Assembly: GCF_014694385.1 (NCBI RefSeq)
Contig: NZ_JAAOCA010000037.1
Span: 1 to 58,913, forward strand
DNA: 58,913 nt
Reading direction: 5' to 3'
Source: Pseudomonas typographi
GTDB lineage: Bacteria; Pseudomonadota; Gammaproteobacteria; Pseudomonadales; Pseudomonadaceae
Positions 35,524 through 44,192 of this stretch are shown one piece after another (position 1 is the stretch's first letter; every line of letters begins with the position of its first letter). Made by a program: the position numbers and the translations under genes. The notes under the pieces were generated by a model. The model had not been told where the DNA came from. It was given only the letters and a program-made list of their open reading frames with translations, and searched no databases.

Positions 35524-36345
35524 TCATCCACTTTGTGGGCTTCTTTTACGCTGAACATGGGTCACCCCTCGGATCCCGGCGTTTCGCGCCCGGTTCAGGC
35601 TCACGCTGCCATCACGTTCGGGTTGCTCGCCCCCGCAGATGTACCGCGCGCCCAGAGGTTCGAGCAAAGGCACCGTATGGTCGGCCTGTTGTACGGGGAT
35701 GGGGGCACTGCAACCGTGGGGCTGTGTACACTCTGCCGGGGTTCCCCCACCGTGCACTGGGAATAGCCTGCCTTGGTTTCGAAGCGCATGCGCGCTTGGG
35801 CAGGTTCGCCGTTTGTGCCTTGCTCTGCCGACGCCATACCCTTAATGGCCACAGCCACGATAGGAAACAGGCCACAGTTTCGGCATAGGTAATCCTCCCG
35901 CTGGGTACCGAAACACCCTTTTAGGGGGGCAAATTACCGCCCAAAGCGCGTTTTTGGCCGCATCGCTGAGGATGGCAACGACTTCCTGCTGGGCGTTCAG
36001 AACTGCATTGCCATAGGCACCGCGTACAATACCGGTGCAATCGATCAGCACTGGGTCGCGTTGCTTAGGCCAGTAGCTGGGGCCAGGGTGAGCGCCTCAA
36101 GCGGCTCGGCCAGTTGCGGTACGGCAATGTCCCGCCCGCGGTCATCGACCATCAGCAGCCGTTCGACCTGGGCTGTTACGGCCCTCTGGTCTTTGAGTTC
36201 GCCGAAATAGAGCGGCATCTTCATGGGGCGCGGCCTCTCGACTGTGCCCGCGGGCGACGCACTGGGCATTGGTCAGCTCCCGTGCTTTGAAACAGCACTG
36301 GTAGCTGCCGCGCGCTATGAAGGCTGGGCATGGGGCTTGACGTGG
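35524..36345 (-). pseudogene. Decayed second copy of the trypsin-like protease
   Basis: Segments in several minus-strand frames align in order with the protease at 32119. Near 36345-36250: CPAFIARGSYQCCFKA and ELTNAQCVARG, where the intact copy has TNAHCV, so the catalytic His is Gln (codon 36262-36264). Next YFGELKDQRAV and LLMVDDRGRDIAVPQL match FGAFKGSQPV and RRRHDLALLRL, with Asp kept. Then DCTGIVRGAYGNAVLNAQQE matches the GASGSPII region, with Ser replaced by Tyr. Finally MRFETKAGYSQCTVGE and VQQADHTVPLLEPLGARYIC match the C-terminal repeats. At least three frame changes are needed. It is not functional as a protease. Confidence 0.7.
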
Positions 36346-36419
36346 GCGTCAGGCTATTGCGGCGGGCTCCGCTAACCAAAGCTTGCCAAGGGGGTTATCG
36401 GAAAAACCCGAAAACGCCC

Positions 36420-37193
36420 TTAATGATAAAGGCCGTTTTTTCCATGCCCGCCCATGGCTTTGTTTCCCCGCTCGGCAATCAACTGCCGCAGCGGTATCCA
36501 TTCCACACCCTCGGCCTTGAGCTTGGGCAGTTCGCGCTCCAGTACGTCTAGCGTCACCGGGTGCGGGTGGCCGATCACCAATGCCGAGCCTTGCTTCTTA
36601 GCCAGGCGAATCGCCGCCGCCAACTGCGCGCTGATCGCCTCGGCGGTGCGGGTATCATCGAGGAACACATCGCGCGAGGCACTGGCCAGGCCGATGGCTT
36701 GGGCCTTGGCGGCGGCGACGGTGCTGGCGCTGGTGCGGCTGTCGATGAAGAACAGATGGCGTTGTTGCAAGGTGCTCATGAGCATTTCCATGGCCTCGGG
36801 CTGGGAGGTCATGCGGCTGCCTTCGTGGTTGTTCAGGCCCGCAGCAAAGGGGACCGCCTCGAAGGCGGCATCAAGCCGGCTTTGCAGCTCGGTAGGGGGC
36901 AGGTCCGGGCGCCAAGCGAAGGGCCCGCCGGCCGGGTCCATGGGCATGTGGATGATCACCGTTTTGCCGGCTTTATGCGCTTGGCGGGCGAATTCAGCGG
37001 CGTGGGGGGTATCTGGCATCACCGCCAAGGTCACCGGGCCTGGCAGGTTCAGGGCACGCTGGTCGCGGGGCGGGTTCTGGCCGAGATCGTCGATGATGAT
37101 CGAGATAAACGCCGGCGCTTGTGCCTGGGCGGCGCCCGGCCAGCACACCGCGAGCAACGCGGCGGCCAGCCAATGCCTAAAGAGGGCACGCAC
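36420..37193 (-). CDS. Divergent polysaccharide deacetylase (YibQ-like)
   Basis: A 257-residue secreted protein with signal peptide (HWLAAALLAVCWPGAAQAQA). The fold is the NodB/polysaccharide deacetylase type: ISIIIDDLGQNPPRDQRAL with the Asp pair, PDTPHAAEFARQAHKAG, IHMPMDP, and NNHEGSRMTSQPEAM. GTG is the start, two bases after the ctpA stop. In other gammaproteobacteria it sits with envC and ctpA, so a role in cell-wall metabolism is likely; enzymatic activity is unproven. Its 3' end faces the decayed protease copy. Confidence 0.88.
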   Translation of the reverse strand: MRALFRHWLAAALLAVCWPGAAQAQAPAFISIIIDDLGQNPPRDQRALNLPGPVTLAVMPDTPHAAEFARQAHKAGKTVIIHMPMDPAGGPFAWRPDLPPTELQSRLDAAFEAVPFAAGLNNHEGSRMTSQPEAMEMLMSTLQQRHLFFIDSRTSASTVAAAKAQAIGLASASRDVFLDDTRTAEAISAQLAAAIRLAKKQGSALVIGHPHPVTLDVLERELPKLKAEGVEWIPLRQLIAERGNKAMGGHGKNGLYH

Positions 37194-37194
37194 C

Positions 37195-38532
37195 TTAATT
37201 GCCGCGGGTGACCTTCAGCCCCTTGAGCAGCGCCAACGCCTGGCTAAGCTGGAAGTCGCCGTCTTGTGGGCGGGCTTTTTTGCTCGCCGGGCTGGCCTGC
37301 GGGGTGGGGCGGTCGGCGCCGCCGTTGCCGTTGCCCAAGTGCCCTTGCAGGTCGGCTTCCTTGAACGTTTCGCTGTCGGCGTCGGCGGTCACCTTGCCTT
37401 GGCGCACTTCTACGTCTGGAACAATGCCCTGGGCCTGGATCGAACGGCCGTTAGGGGTGTAGTACAACGCCGTGGTGAGCTTGAGCGCCCGATCATTGGT
37501 CAGCGGCAGCACGGTTTGTACGGAGCCCTTGCCGAAGCTGTCGGTGCCCATCAGCACGCCGCGTTTTTGGTCCTGCAGGGCGCCGGCGACGATTTCCGAA
37601 GCCGAGGCACTGCCACCGTTGATCAGCACCACCAAGGGCACGCCTTCGCTTTGGTCGACCGGGTCGGCATTGAAGCGCAATTCGGAGTTGGGCAGGCGGC
37701 CCTTGGTGTATACGATCAACCCAGAGGTGAGGAAGTTGTCCGCGGTTTCGACCGCGGCCTGCAACACGCCGCCGGGGTTGTTGCGCAAGTCCAGCACCAG
37801 GCCGTTGAGCTTCTTGTTGCCATTCTGCTTGCGCAGTTGGGCCAGGGCCTTGGTCACTTCCTCGCCGGTTTTGACTTGGAACTGGGTGATGCGCAGGTAG
37901 CCGTAGCCATCTTCGAGCATTTGGGCACGCACGCTCTTGACCTGGATAATGGCCCGCGCCACGGTCACATCAAAGGGCTGGCCGCCGTCGCGCACCAAGG
38001 TCAAGGTGATTTTCTCGCCCACCTTGCCGCGCATTTTATCCACCGCCTCGGTCATGCTTTGGCCGCGGGTGGGTTGGCCGTTGATTTTCACGATCAAGTC
38101 ACCGGCCTGGATGCCGGCGCGGCTGGCAGGGGTATCGTCGATGGGTGACACCACTTTGACGAAGCCATCCTCCACGCCCACTTCGATGCCTAAGCCGCCA
38201 AATTCGCCGCTGGTGCTTTCTTGAAGTTCCGCGAAGTCTTCAGGGCCAAGGTAGGCCGAATGTGGGTCAAGGTTGCTTAACATGCCCTTGATGGCGTTTT
38301 CCAGCAGGGTTTTGTCGTCTACTGGCTCGACGTAGGCCGCCTTGATACGGTCCATTACCTCGGCGAAGGTACGCAGCTCTTCGAGTGGCAGCGGGTTCTT
38401 CGCCGCAGGCGCGGTTACCGGCGCCGCGGCCTTGCCGGGCGCCGCAACAGGGTCGGCGGCGTGGGCCAGCGGTGCGGCAATCACCAGCGCAACGGTCATG
38501 GCCAGCGAGGTAAGGCGGGACGAATGCAGCAT
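37195..38532 (-). CDS. ctpA: Carboxy-terminal processing protease CtpA (S41)
   Basis: A 445-residue periplasmic S41 protease. Signal peptide ends near APLAHA. A PDZ domain (GGLGIEVGVEDGFVKVVSP, GIQAGDLIVKINGQP) precedes the catalytic core (LRNNPGGVLQAAVE, then Ser in NGGSASASEIVAGAL and Lys in GTDSFGKGSVQTVLPL). In pseudomonads CtpA degrades peptidoglycan cross-link hydrolases. It lies in the operon envC-ctpA-yibQ, transcribed right to left. Confidence 0.95.
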   Translation of the reverse strand: MLHSSRLTSLAMTVALVIAAPLAHAADPVAAPGKAAAPVTAPAAKNPLPLEELRTFAEVMDRIKAAYVEPVDDKTLLENAIKGMLSNLDPHSAYLGPEDFAELQESTSGEFGGLGIEVGVEDGFVKVVSPIDDTPASRAGIQAGDLIVKINGQPTRGQSMTEAVDKMRGKVGEKITLTLVRDGGQPFDVTVARAIIQVKSVRAQMLEDGYGYLRITQFQVKTGEEVTKALAQLRKQNGNKKLNGLVLDLRNNPGGVLQAAVETADNFLTSGLIVYTKGRLPNSELRFNADPVDQSEGVPLVVLINGGSASASEIVAGALQDQKRGVLMGTDSFGKGSVQTVLPLTNDRALKLTTALYYTPNGRSIQAQGIVPDVEVRQGKVTADADSETFKEADLQGHLGNGNGGADRPTPQASPASKKARPQDGDFQLSQALALLKGLKVTRGN

Positions 38533-38570
38533 GTCGAACGAACTCCTGATCCTGGTTTACGGGCGCTGCG

Positions 38571-39848
38571 TCAACCGCGGCACCACTGTGCGGGGTCGGT
38601 CGCCCGACCTTGCTGGCGAATGGCGAAATACAGTGCTGGTGTGTCCTGCCCGCCGCTGGTGCCGACGGTCGAAATCGGTTCCCCGGCCTTGACCACATCC
38701 CCGGCGCTCTTGAGGAGCGTCTGGTTATGGCCGTACAGGCTCAAAAAACCGTTGCCATGGTCGAGAATGACGAGAAGTCCGGCGCCGCGCAACCAGTCGG
38801 CGAACACCACCCGGCCACCATGCACGGCGCGTACCGTGGCACCGGCCGGTGCCGAGATCATCACGCCGTCCCACTTGGTCCGTTCATCGCTGCCGCGGGT
38901 TTCACCGAAGCGTGCCAACAATCGACCGTCAACCGGCCATGGAAGTTTTCCCTTGGCCGCATCGAAAGCGCCGCCATAGGTTTGCCCGCCGCCGGAAACC
39001 ATCTGCCCGGGGCTGCGTTTGGGCACCGGGGCGTCGTCGTCTTTGCCGCGGTTGGCATCGGCGGCGGCTTCGCGGCGGCGGCGGTCTTCTTCCTGTTGCG
39101 CGGCCAGGGCGCGCTGGCGGGCTTGCTCGGCCTCGCGGGCCATGCGGTCTTCGATGGCCTTGAGCACTTGGGCCAGTTCGGCTTGGTCCTGTTGGCGGGC
39201 CTGCAGTTTGTCACCGCCAGCCTTGTACTGGTCGTTGAGCTTGGCCAGCGCGGCCTGGCGCTGCTGGCGGGCTTTCTCAAGCTCGGCGCGCTGGCTGTCG
39301 AGCTGGCTTTGCTGTACCAACTGCTGGGCCTGCTCGAGGGATATTTGTTTTTCGACATCTGCCAGCTGGCCCAAGGTTTCATTGAAGCTGCGCAGTTGCT
39401 CTAGGCGGGCCTTGCTCAGGTAATCGTAATAGGTGAGGGTGCGGGCGAACTTTTCAGGGTTCTGCTGGTTAAGCAGCAGCTTGAGGTATTCCTGGCGGCC
39501 GCCTTGGTACGCCGCGCGGGCCTGGATCGCGATCAACCGCTGCTGCTCAGTGCGGGCGCCCTGGAGTTTTTTTTTCTCACCGTCCAGGCGCTGCAGCTCG
39601 CTTTCACTCTTTTTTAGTTCGTTTTGCAGGGCCTCCACCTGCTTTTGAAGCTTACCCATTTCGGTTTCAGTTTCGCGCAGGTCTTTCTGCACACCAGAAC
39701 GTTCTTGCTGAATTTGCCCAAGCGTTTTCTGCAGGTCCGCGATGTCTTGCCGGGTTTTTTCCAGCTGCTGCTGGGTTTGCGCGCGGTCATCGGCCAAGGC
39801 CGGCAATACGAGGCACGCCAATACTAAGGCGAGAAGGGTGCGAAGCAT
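38571..39848 (-). CDS. envC: EnvC-like murein hydrolase activator (M23/LytM)
   Basis: A 425-residue periplasmic protein. The start at 39848 (MLRTLLALVLACLVLPALA) gives a signal peptide; the longer frame from 39971 does not. Residues 25-270 are coiled coil, rich in Gln, Lys and Arg. The C-terminal LytM domain has VRAVHGGRVVFADWLRGAG and LDHGNGFLSLYGHNQ, but the first metal-binding His expected near WDGVMI is absent, as in EnvC, which activates amidases without being an enzyme. Role: daughter-cell separation. Confidence 0.93.
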   Translation of the reverse strand: MLRTLLALVLACLVLPALADDRAQTQQQLEKTRQDIADLQKTLGQIQQERSGVQKDLRETETEMGKLQKQVEALQNELKKSESELQRLDGEKKKLQGARTEQQRLIAIQARAAYQGGRQEYLKLLLNQQNPEKFARTLTYYDYLSKARLEQLRSFNETLGQLADVEKQISLEQAQQLVQQSQLDSQRAELEKARQQRQAALAKLNDQYKAGGDKLQARQQDQAELAQVLKAIEDRMAREAEQARQRALAAQQEEDRRRREAAADANRGKDDDAPVPKRSPGQMVSGGGQTYGGAFDAAKGKLPWPVDGRLLARFGETRGSDERTKWDGVMISAPAGATVRAVHGGRVVFADWLRGAGLLVILDHGNGFLSLYGHNQTLLKSAGDVVKAGEPISTVGTSGGQDTPALYFAIRQQGRATDPAQWCRG

Positions 39849-39963
39849 CGAAGGGAAGGCACCGTATGGGGGGACCGGCCTAGTATGCCCGCCCCAGGAA
39901 AATGTTTCGACAACAACCGAGGCACGCCGCGGCGCACCCCGGCCAAGCCTGGCACGGCCGGGA

Positions 39964-41499
39964 TCAGGCATCTGCCAGGATCGAGCGGCCGGTCATCTCC
40001 TCGGGCTTATCGAGGCCCATCAGGAACAACATGGTCGGCGCCACGTCGGCCAGCACACCGCCTTCGCGCACCTTGACCTTGCGTTGGCCCACGTAGATGA
40101 ACGGCACCGGTTCAGTGGTGTGGGCGGTGTGGGCCTGGCCAGTGCTTTCGTCTTCCATCATTTCGCAGTTGCCGTGGTCGGCGGTGATCAATGCTTCGCC
40201 GCCTACCTTGGCCAGCGCTTCGGTAATGCGCCCCAGGCAGGTGTCCAGGCATTCCACGGCCTTAGTGGCGGCGTCGAGTATGCCGCTGTGGCCGACCATG
40301 TCGCCGTTGGCGTAGTTGGCCACGATCACGTCGAAACGCTGGTGCTCGATGGCGTCGACGATATTGTCGGTCACCTCCGGTGCGCTCATTTCAGGTTGCA
40401 GGTCGTAGGTGGCGACCTTCGGCGATGGGATCAGGATGCGTTTTTCGCCTTCGAAGGGCTCTTCGCGCCCACCGGAGAAGAAAAACGTCACGTGGGCGTA
40501 CTTCTCGGTTTCGGCGATGCGCAGTTGGGTTTTGCCGCACTTGGCCAGGTATTCGCCCAGCACGTTGTTCAGGCTGCTGGGGCCGAACGCGGCAGGGGCC
40601 GGGATGTTCGCCGAGTACCGTGTGAGGCCCACATAGGCGGCCAGCTTTGGCTGGCGCTTGCGCGGGAAGTCGGTAAAGTCATCTTCGACGAACACCCGCG
40701 ACAGCTCACGGGCGCGGTCGGCGCGAAAGTTCATGAACACCACCGCGTCGCCGTCTTGCACTTTTACCGGCTCACCAAGGGTGGTGGCTTTAACGAATTC
40801 ATCGCTCTCGCCGCGTTCGTAGGCGGCTTGCAGCCCTTCTACGGCGGTGTTGGCGTGGTAGTCGGCGGTGCCGTCGACGATCAGCTCATAGGCTGCGGCC
40901 ACGCGGTCCCAGCGGTTGTCGCGGTCCATTGCGAAGTAGCGGCCCACCAGGCTGGCAATACGGCCCTTGCCCAGTTTGGCGAACGTTCGGTCCACCAGCT
41001 CAAGGGACTGCTGCGCGCTCTTGGGCGGGGTGTCGCGGCCATCGAGGAAGGCGTGCAAGTAGAGCTTCTCGGCGCCGCGCTGCGCCGCCAGCTCCAGCAT
41101 CGCCACGATGTGGTCTTGGTGGCTGTGCACGCCGCCATCGGATAAAAGCCCCATCACATGCACCGCCTTACCACCCTGCACGGCTTTGTCTACGGCGCCG
41201 CAGAGTACTTCGTTGTTGAAGAAGTCCCCGTCGCGGATGGCCTTGGTGACACGGGTGAAGTCTTGGTACACCACGCGCCCGGCGCCCAGGTTCATGTGGC
41301 CCACCTCGGAGTTGCCCATTTGCCCCTCCGGCAGGCCTACGTCCATGCCGGAGCCTGAGATAAGCCCATTGGGCTGGGTGGCCAGCAGGCGATCGAGGTT
41401 AGGTTTTTTCGCGTCGTATACGGCGTTGTACTTGTGGCTGTCGCTGTGCCCGAATCCGTCCAGGATGATGAGGACCAAGGGCTTGGGCGTGGTAGTCAT
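39964..41499 (-). CDS. gpmI: 2,3-bisphosphoglycerate-independent phosphoglycerate mutase
   Basis: A 511-residue manganese-dependent glycolytic enzyme. The start MTTTPKPLVLIILDGFG carries the first metal Asp. The active Ser lies in GQMGNSEVGHMNLGAG. Other metal motifs are DGRDTPPKSAQ, ANGDMVGHSG and LITADHGNCEMM. ATG 41499 is chosen over a longer frame from 41586. It is the most upstream gene of the minus-strand cell-wall cluster but has its own 115-bp gap before envC. Confidence 0.97.
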   Translation of the reverse strand: MTTTPKPLVLIILDGFGHSDSHKYNAVYDAKKPNLDRLLATQPNGLISGSGMDVGLPEGQMGNSEVGHMNLGAGRVVYQDFTRVTKAIRDGDFFNNEVLCGAVDKAVQGGKAVHVMGLLSDGGVHSHQDHIVAMLELAAQRGAEKLYLHAFLDGRDTPPKSAQQSLELVDRTFAKLGKGRIASLVGRYFAMDRDNRWDRVAAAYELIVDGTADYHANTAVEGLQAAYERGESDEFVKATTLGEPVKVQDGDAVVFMNFRADRARELSRVFVEDDFTDFPRKRQPKLAAYVGLTRYSANIPAPAAFGPSSLNNVLGEYLAKCGKTQLRIAETEKYAHVTFFFSGGREEPFEGEKRILIPSPKVATYDLQPEMSAPEVTDNIVDAIEHQRFDVIVANYANGDMVGHSGILDAATKAVECLDTCLGRITEALAKVGGEALITADHGNCEMMEDESTGQAHTAHTTEPVPFIYVGQRKVKVREGGVLADVAPTMLFLMGLDKPEEMTGRSILADA

Positions 41500-41694
41500 G
41501 GGAACGGGCTCGCGGCGATGGTTGGAAGGGGCGCCAATTCTAAGGGAAAATGCCGCCGTTGACGAAAAGGGTTGTTGAACAGCCACAGACCCACATTAGC
41601 CGCCGCGGTTCCATGAAACTGCCGCCCGGCGGGCTTTGGCCGGCCTTGCCGGGTGTGTATACTGGCCGCCATTTTAACGCTGTGGAACCCGCTG

Positions 41695-42108
41695 ATGGTC
41701 GCTCATCTTTTCGAATTCGCTACCAATCACTACCTACTCGCCGGGCTTTTCGCGATCCTGCTGGTACTGTTGCTGTTGCATGAAATGAAAGGCGGCGGGC
41801 GCTCGCTCAGCCCACGCGAACTCACCGCGCTGGTCAACGCCGATAAAGCCGTGGTGGTCGATATCCGCAACAAGAAGGAGTTCGCCGGCGGCCATATCGT
41901 CGACGCGCTGAACATCCCCCAAGACAAACTCGCCAGCCGTATGGCAGAGCTTGAAAAACACAAGGGTAAAACCCTGATCGTCGTCGACGCCATGGGCCAG
42001 CATGCCGGCGCGGTTTGCCGTGACCTGCTCAAGGCCGGCTATACCGCCGCCCGCCTCGGTGGCGGCATCTCCAGCTGGCGCGGCGACAACTTACCCGTGG
42101 TGAAGTGA
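41695..42108 (+). CDS. Membrane-anchored rhodanese-like protein (YibN type)
   Basis: A 137-residue protein with one N-terminal membrane helix (YLLAGLFAILLVLLLLHEM) and a rhodanese domain (LTALVNADKAVVVDIRNKKE, GHIVDALNIP). The active-site loop, where catalytic members have a Cys, reads VVDAMGQHAG and lacks it, so sulphur transfer is unlikely in the standard way. A Cys occurs seven residues later (AVCRDLL). It starts the + strand unit rhodanese-grxC-secB. It ends one base before the grxC ATG. Confidence 0.9.
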   Translation: MVAHLFEFATNHYLLAGLFAILLVLLLLHEMKGGGRSLSPRELTALVNADKAVVVDIRNKKEFAGGHIVDALNIPQDKLASRMAELEKHKGKTLIVVDAMGQHAGAVCRDLLKAGYTAARLGGGISSWRGDNLPVVK

Positions 42109-42109
42109 T

Positions 42110-42364
42110 ATGGCCAAGGTCGTCGTCTACTCCAGTGATTGGTGCCCCTACTGCATGCGGGCCAAGGCCCTGTTGGGCAGCAAGGGCGTGGCCTTCGAAG
42201 AAATCAAGGTCGACGGCAAACCCCAGTTGCGTGCCGAAATGGCCAGCAAGGCCGGGCGCACGTCGGTGCCGCAAATCTGGATCGGCGACCGCCACGTCGG
42301 CGGTTGCGACGACCTCTTCGCCTTGGAACGCGCCGGCAAGCTCGACCCACTGCTGGGCGCCTGA
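42110..42364 (+). CDS. grxC: Glutaredoxin 3
   Basis: An 84-residue glutaredoxin with the dithiol active site SDWCPYCMRAKALL, the cis-Pro segment TSVPQIWIGDRHVGGCDDL and the glutathione-binding GG motif. It reduces disulphides using glutathione. Coupled closely to the rhodanese gene upstream and followed by secB, as in other gammaproteobacteria. Confidence 0.97.
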   Translation: MAKVVVYSSDWCPYCMRAKALLGSKGVAFEEIKVDGKPQLRAEMASKAGRTSVPQIWIGDRHVGGCDDLFALERAGKLDPLLGA

Positions 42365-42397
42365 ATAACCAAACCTCAAGCCAACAAGGCCAGTGCC

Positions 42398-42868
42398 ATG
42401 ACCGAACAGAACATTGCCGCAGAAAACGAACCGCAATTCTCGTTGCAACGCATCTATGTGCGCGACCTGTCGTTCGAAGCCCCGAAAAGCCCGGCGATCT
42501 TTCGCCAAGCCTGGGAGCCCAGCGTTTCGCTGGAACTGAACACCCGCCAGAAGCCGCTGGAAAACGACTTCCACGAAGTGGTGCTGACGCTGTCGGTCAC
42601 CGTCAAGAACGGTGAAGAAGTGGCGTTCATCGCCGAAGTGCAGCAGGGCGGTATCTTTCTGATCAAGAACCTCGACGCGCCGTCGATGAGCCACACCCTC
42701 GGTGCCTTCTGCCCGAACATCCTGTTCCCCTACGCGCGCGAAACCCTCGACAGCTTGGTGATCCGGGGCTCGTTCCCGGCGCTGATGCTGGCGCCGGTGA
42801 ACTTCGACGCGCTGTACGCCCAAGAGCTGCAGCGCATGCAAGAGGCAGGCGAAGCGCCCCAAGCGTGA
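42398..42868 (+). CDS. secB: Protein-export chaperone SecB
   Basis: A 156-residue cytoplasmic chaperone. Conserved parts are FSLQRIYVRDLSFEAPKSPA, VSLELNTRQKPLENDFHEVV and CPNILFPYARETLDSLVIRG. It forms a tetramer that holds preproteins unfolded and hands them to SecA. Last gene of the + strand unit; a large hairpin follows. Confidence 0.98.
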   Translation: MTEQNIAAENEPQFSLQRIYVRDLSFEAPKSPAIFRQAWEPSVSLELNTRQKPLENDFHEVVLTLSVTVKNGEEVAFIAEVQQGGIFLIKNLDAPSMSHTLGAFCPNILFPYARETLDSLVIRGSFPALMLAPVNFDALYAQELQRMQEAGEAPQA

Positions 42869-42872
42869 GCCG

Positions 42873-42927
42873 TAGGAGATGGGCGCGCCCACAACCGGTC
42901 CGGTTGTGAGTAGCGCCACGTCTCCCG
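42873..42927. terminator. Convergent-gene hairpin between secB and trmL
   Basis: A perfect 9-bp-arm palindrome, CACAACCGG-T-CCGGTTGTG (42890-42908), sits in a wider imperfect stem (GGAGATGGGCGC against GCGCCACGTCTCC). It lies between two converging genes and is likely a two-way terminator, though without a T-run. Confidence 0.65.
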
Positions 42928-42940
42928 CGCTTTGGGGCCG

Positions 42941-43396
42941 TTAGGCAAAGCCCTGCTGCCGCCAGGCCTCGTACACCGCCACGGCGACCGTGTTGGATAA
43001 GTTAAGGCTGCGGCTGCCTGGCCGCATTGGCAGGCGCACGCGGCGTTCGGCGGGGTACTGCTCGCGTATTTCATCCGGCAAGCCGCGGCTCTCTGGCCCG
43101 AAAAGCAACGCGTCGCCCGGTTCGAAGGCTACCTGGTGAAATGGCTGGGAGCCTTTGGTGGTAAAGGCGAACACCCTGGGGTTGCCCAGTGCGTCAAGGC
43201 AACTGGGTAGGTCTGGGTAGCGCTTGAGCGGTGCGAACTCGTGGTAATCCAGGCCGGCGCGGCGCAGGCGTTTGTCATCCAGTTCAAAGCCCAGCGGCTC
43301 GATCAAGTGCAGGTGGCAGCCGCTGTTGGCGCACAACCTGATAACGTTGCCGGTGTTCGGCGGGATTTCCGGTTGAAAAAGGATGACGTGAAACAT
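42941..43396 (-). CDS. trmL: tRNA (cytidine/uridine-2'-O)-methyltransferase TrmL
   Basis: A 151-residue SPOUT-fold methyltransferase that modifies position 34 of tRNA-Leu. Start MFHVILFQPEIPPNTGNVIR is typical; SAM-knot parts are LLFGPESRGLPDEI and PMRPGSRSLNLSNTVAVAVY. The longer frame is not used. Its ATG (43394-43396 complement) shares a CATG with the divergent ATG of the next gene. Confidence 0.97.
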   Translation of the reverse strand: MFHVILFQPEIPPNTGNVIRLCANSGCHLHLIEPLGFELDDKRLRRAGLDYHEFAPLKRYPDLPSCLDALGNPRVFAFTTKGSQPFHQVAFEPGDALLFGPESRGLPDEIREQYPAERRVRLPMRPGSRSLNLSNTVAVAVYEAWRQQGFA

Positions 43397-43838
43397 GCAC
43401 GGCTCCGAAGGCAAAGATGGGCGCCATTCTACCCCGCAAGCGCTGCCGGCGCGGGCCAGCTTGTGGCCGCGCTTTCTCGGTTCATTGGTTATTTTGGGCG
43501 TGCTGGTAGGGCTGATGATTGGCCGCCTCACCCACCCGGAAGCGCCCTCGCTCGATCACATCGAACTGCACCCCGACACCTTGGTGCTTTGGCTGCAGGC
43601 CGAGCCGAAAGTGCATGCCGAAGCGCCCGAGGGCACCTTCGCCATGCTACTGCAAGCACATGGGGCACCGGCCAATGGTGAACTGCTGGTGCAAGGGCAC
43701 CCGGCGAAGTGGTCACTACGCAGGGCTGAAAAAGGTTTGCTGCTGACGGTAGTGGCCGCCCGGCCCCTGCTAGCCACTTGGCACGGCGAGCAGGCCGATG
43801 GGCGCTGGAAGCTGAGTATCAGCCTGCGGGAGGAATAA
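43395..43838 (+). CDS. Small membrane-anchored hypothetical protein
   Basis: A 147-residue protein with one membrane helix at about 27-45 (FLGSLVILGVLVGLMIGRL) and a beta-rich outer part (HPDTLVLWLQAEPKVHAEAP, LLLTVVAARPLLATWHGEQ). No family is recognised. If the ATG at 43395 is used, it and the trmL start lie head to head within one CATG. A later non-ATG start just before the helix is possible, as the SD (AAGGATG) is 10-16 bases away. The 33-bp repeat array begins five bases past the stop. Confidence 0.65.
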   Translation: MHGSEGKDGRHSTPQALPARASLWPRFLGSLVILGVLVGLMIGRLTHPEAPSLDHIELHPDTLVLWLQAEPKVHAEAPEGTFAMLLQAHGAPANGELLVQGHPAKWSLRRAEKGLLLTVVAARPLLATWHGEQADGRWKLSISLREE

Positions 43839-43842
43839 AAGA

Positions 43843-44192
43843 GGGAATCCCCGGCCTGCCTGTACCAAGGTCCCCAAAAAACGTGGGCCCAACGCCTATG
43901 GCGCTGGCCCGGTTGTAAAGGAGGAACCTCGGCCTGCCTGTACCAAGGTTCCCGAAAGGGTGGGTTCAGCGCGTATGGCGCTGGCCCGGTTGTAAAGGAG
44001 GATCCCCAGCCTGCCTGTACCAAGGTCCCCAAAGCATGGAGCGGCCGCTTCGCAGTGGCTCCGTTGTAAAGAAGGGGATCCTCGGCCTGCCTGTACCATA
44101 GGCCCCCAAAAAACGATTTGAGCCTGCAACCCATCGGTTGCAACGCCCGGTATAAAATGGGGAATCCCCGGCCTGCCTGTACCAAGGTCCCC
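43843..44192. repeat. Array of five 33-bp repeats with hairpin-bearing spacers
   Basis: Five copies lie at 43843-43875, 43921-43953, 43998-44030, 44074-44106 and 44160-44192. All share the core GCCTGCCTGTACCA and have arms (GGGGATCC-like and GGTCCCC) able to pair. Spacers are 45, 44, 43 and 53 bases. Each spacer contains its own inverted repeat, for example TGCAACC/GGTTGCA in spacer 4 and GGAGC/GCTCC in spacer 3. Spacers 1 and 2 are related to each other. No cas genes are near, and spacer similarity argues against CRISPR. Long open frames across it are translations of the repeat. Confidence 0.9.

Noticed and set aside
36454..38148. 564-codon + strand frame opposite the yibQ-like gene and ctpA
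   Set aside because: Antisense to two well-supported genes, no family features, no ribosome site.
43843..44192. Possible CRISPR array
   Set aside because: Repeats are degenerate, spacers 1 and 2 resemble each other, every spacer holds its own inverted repeat, and no cas genes are present.
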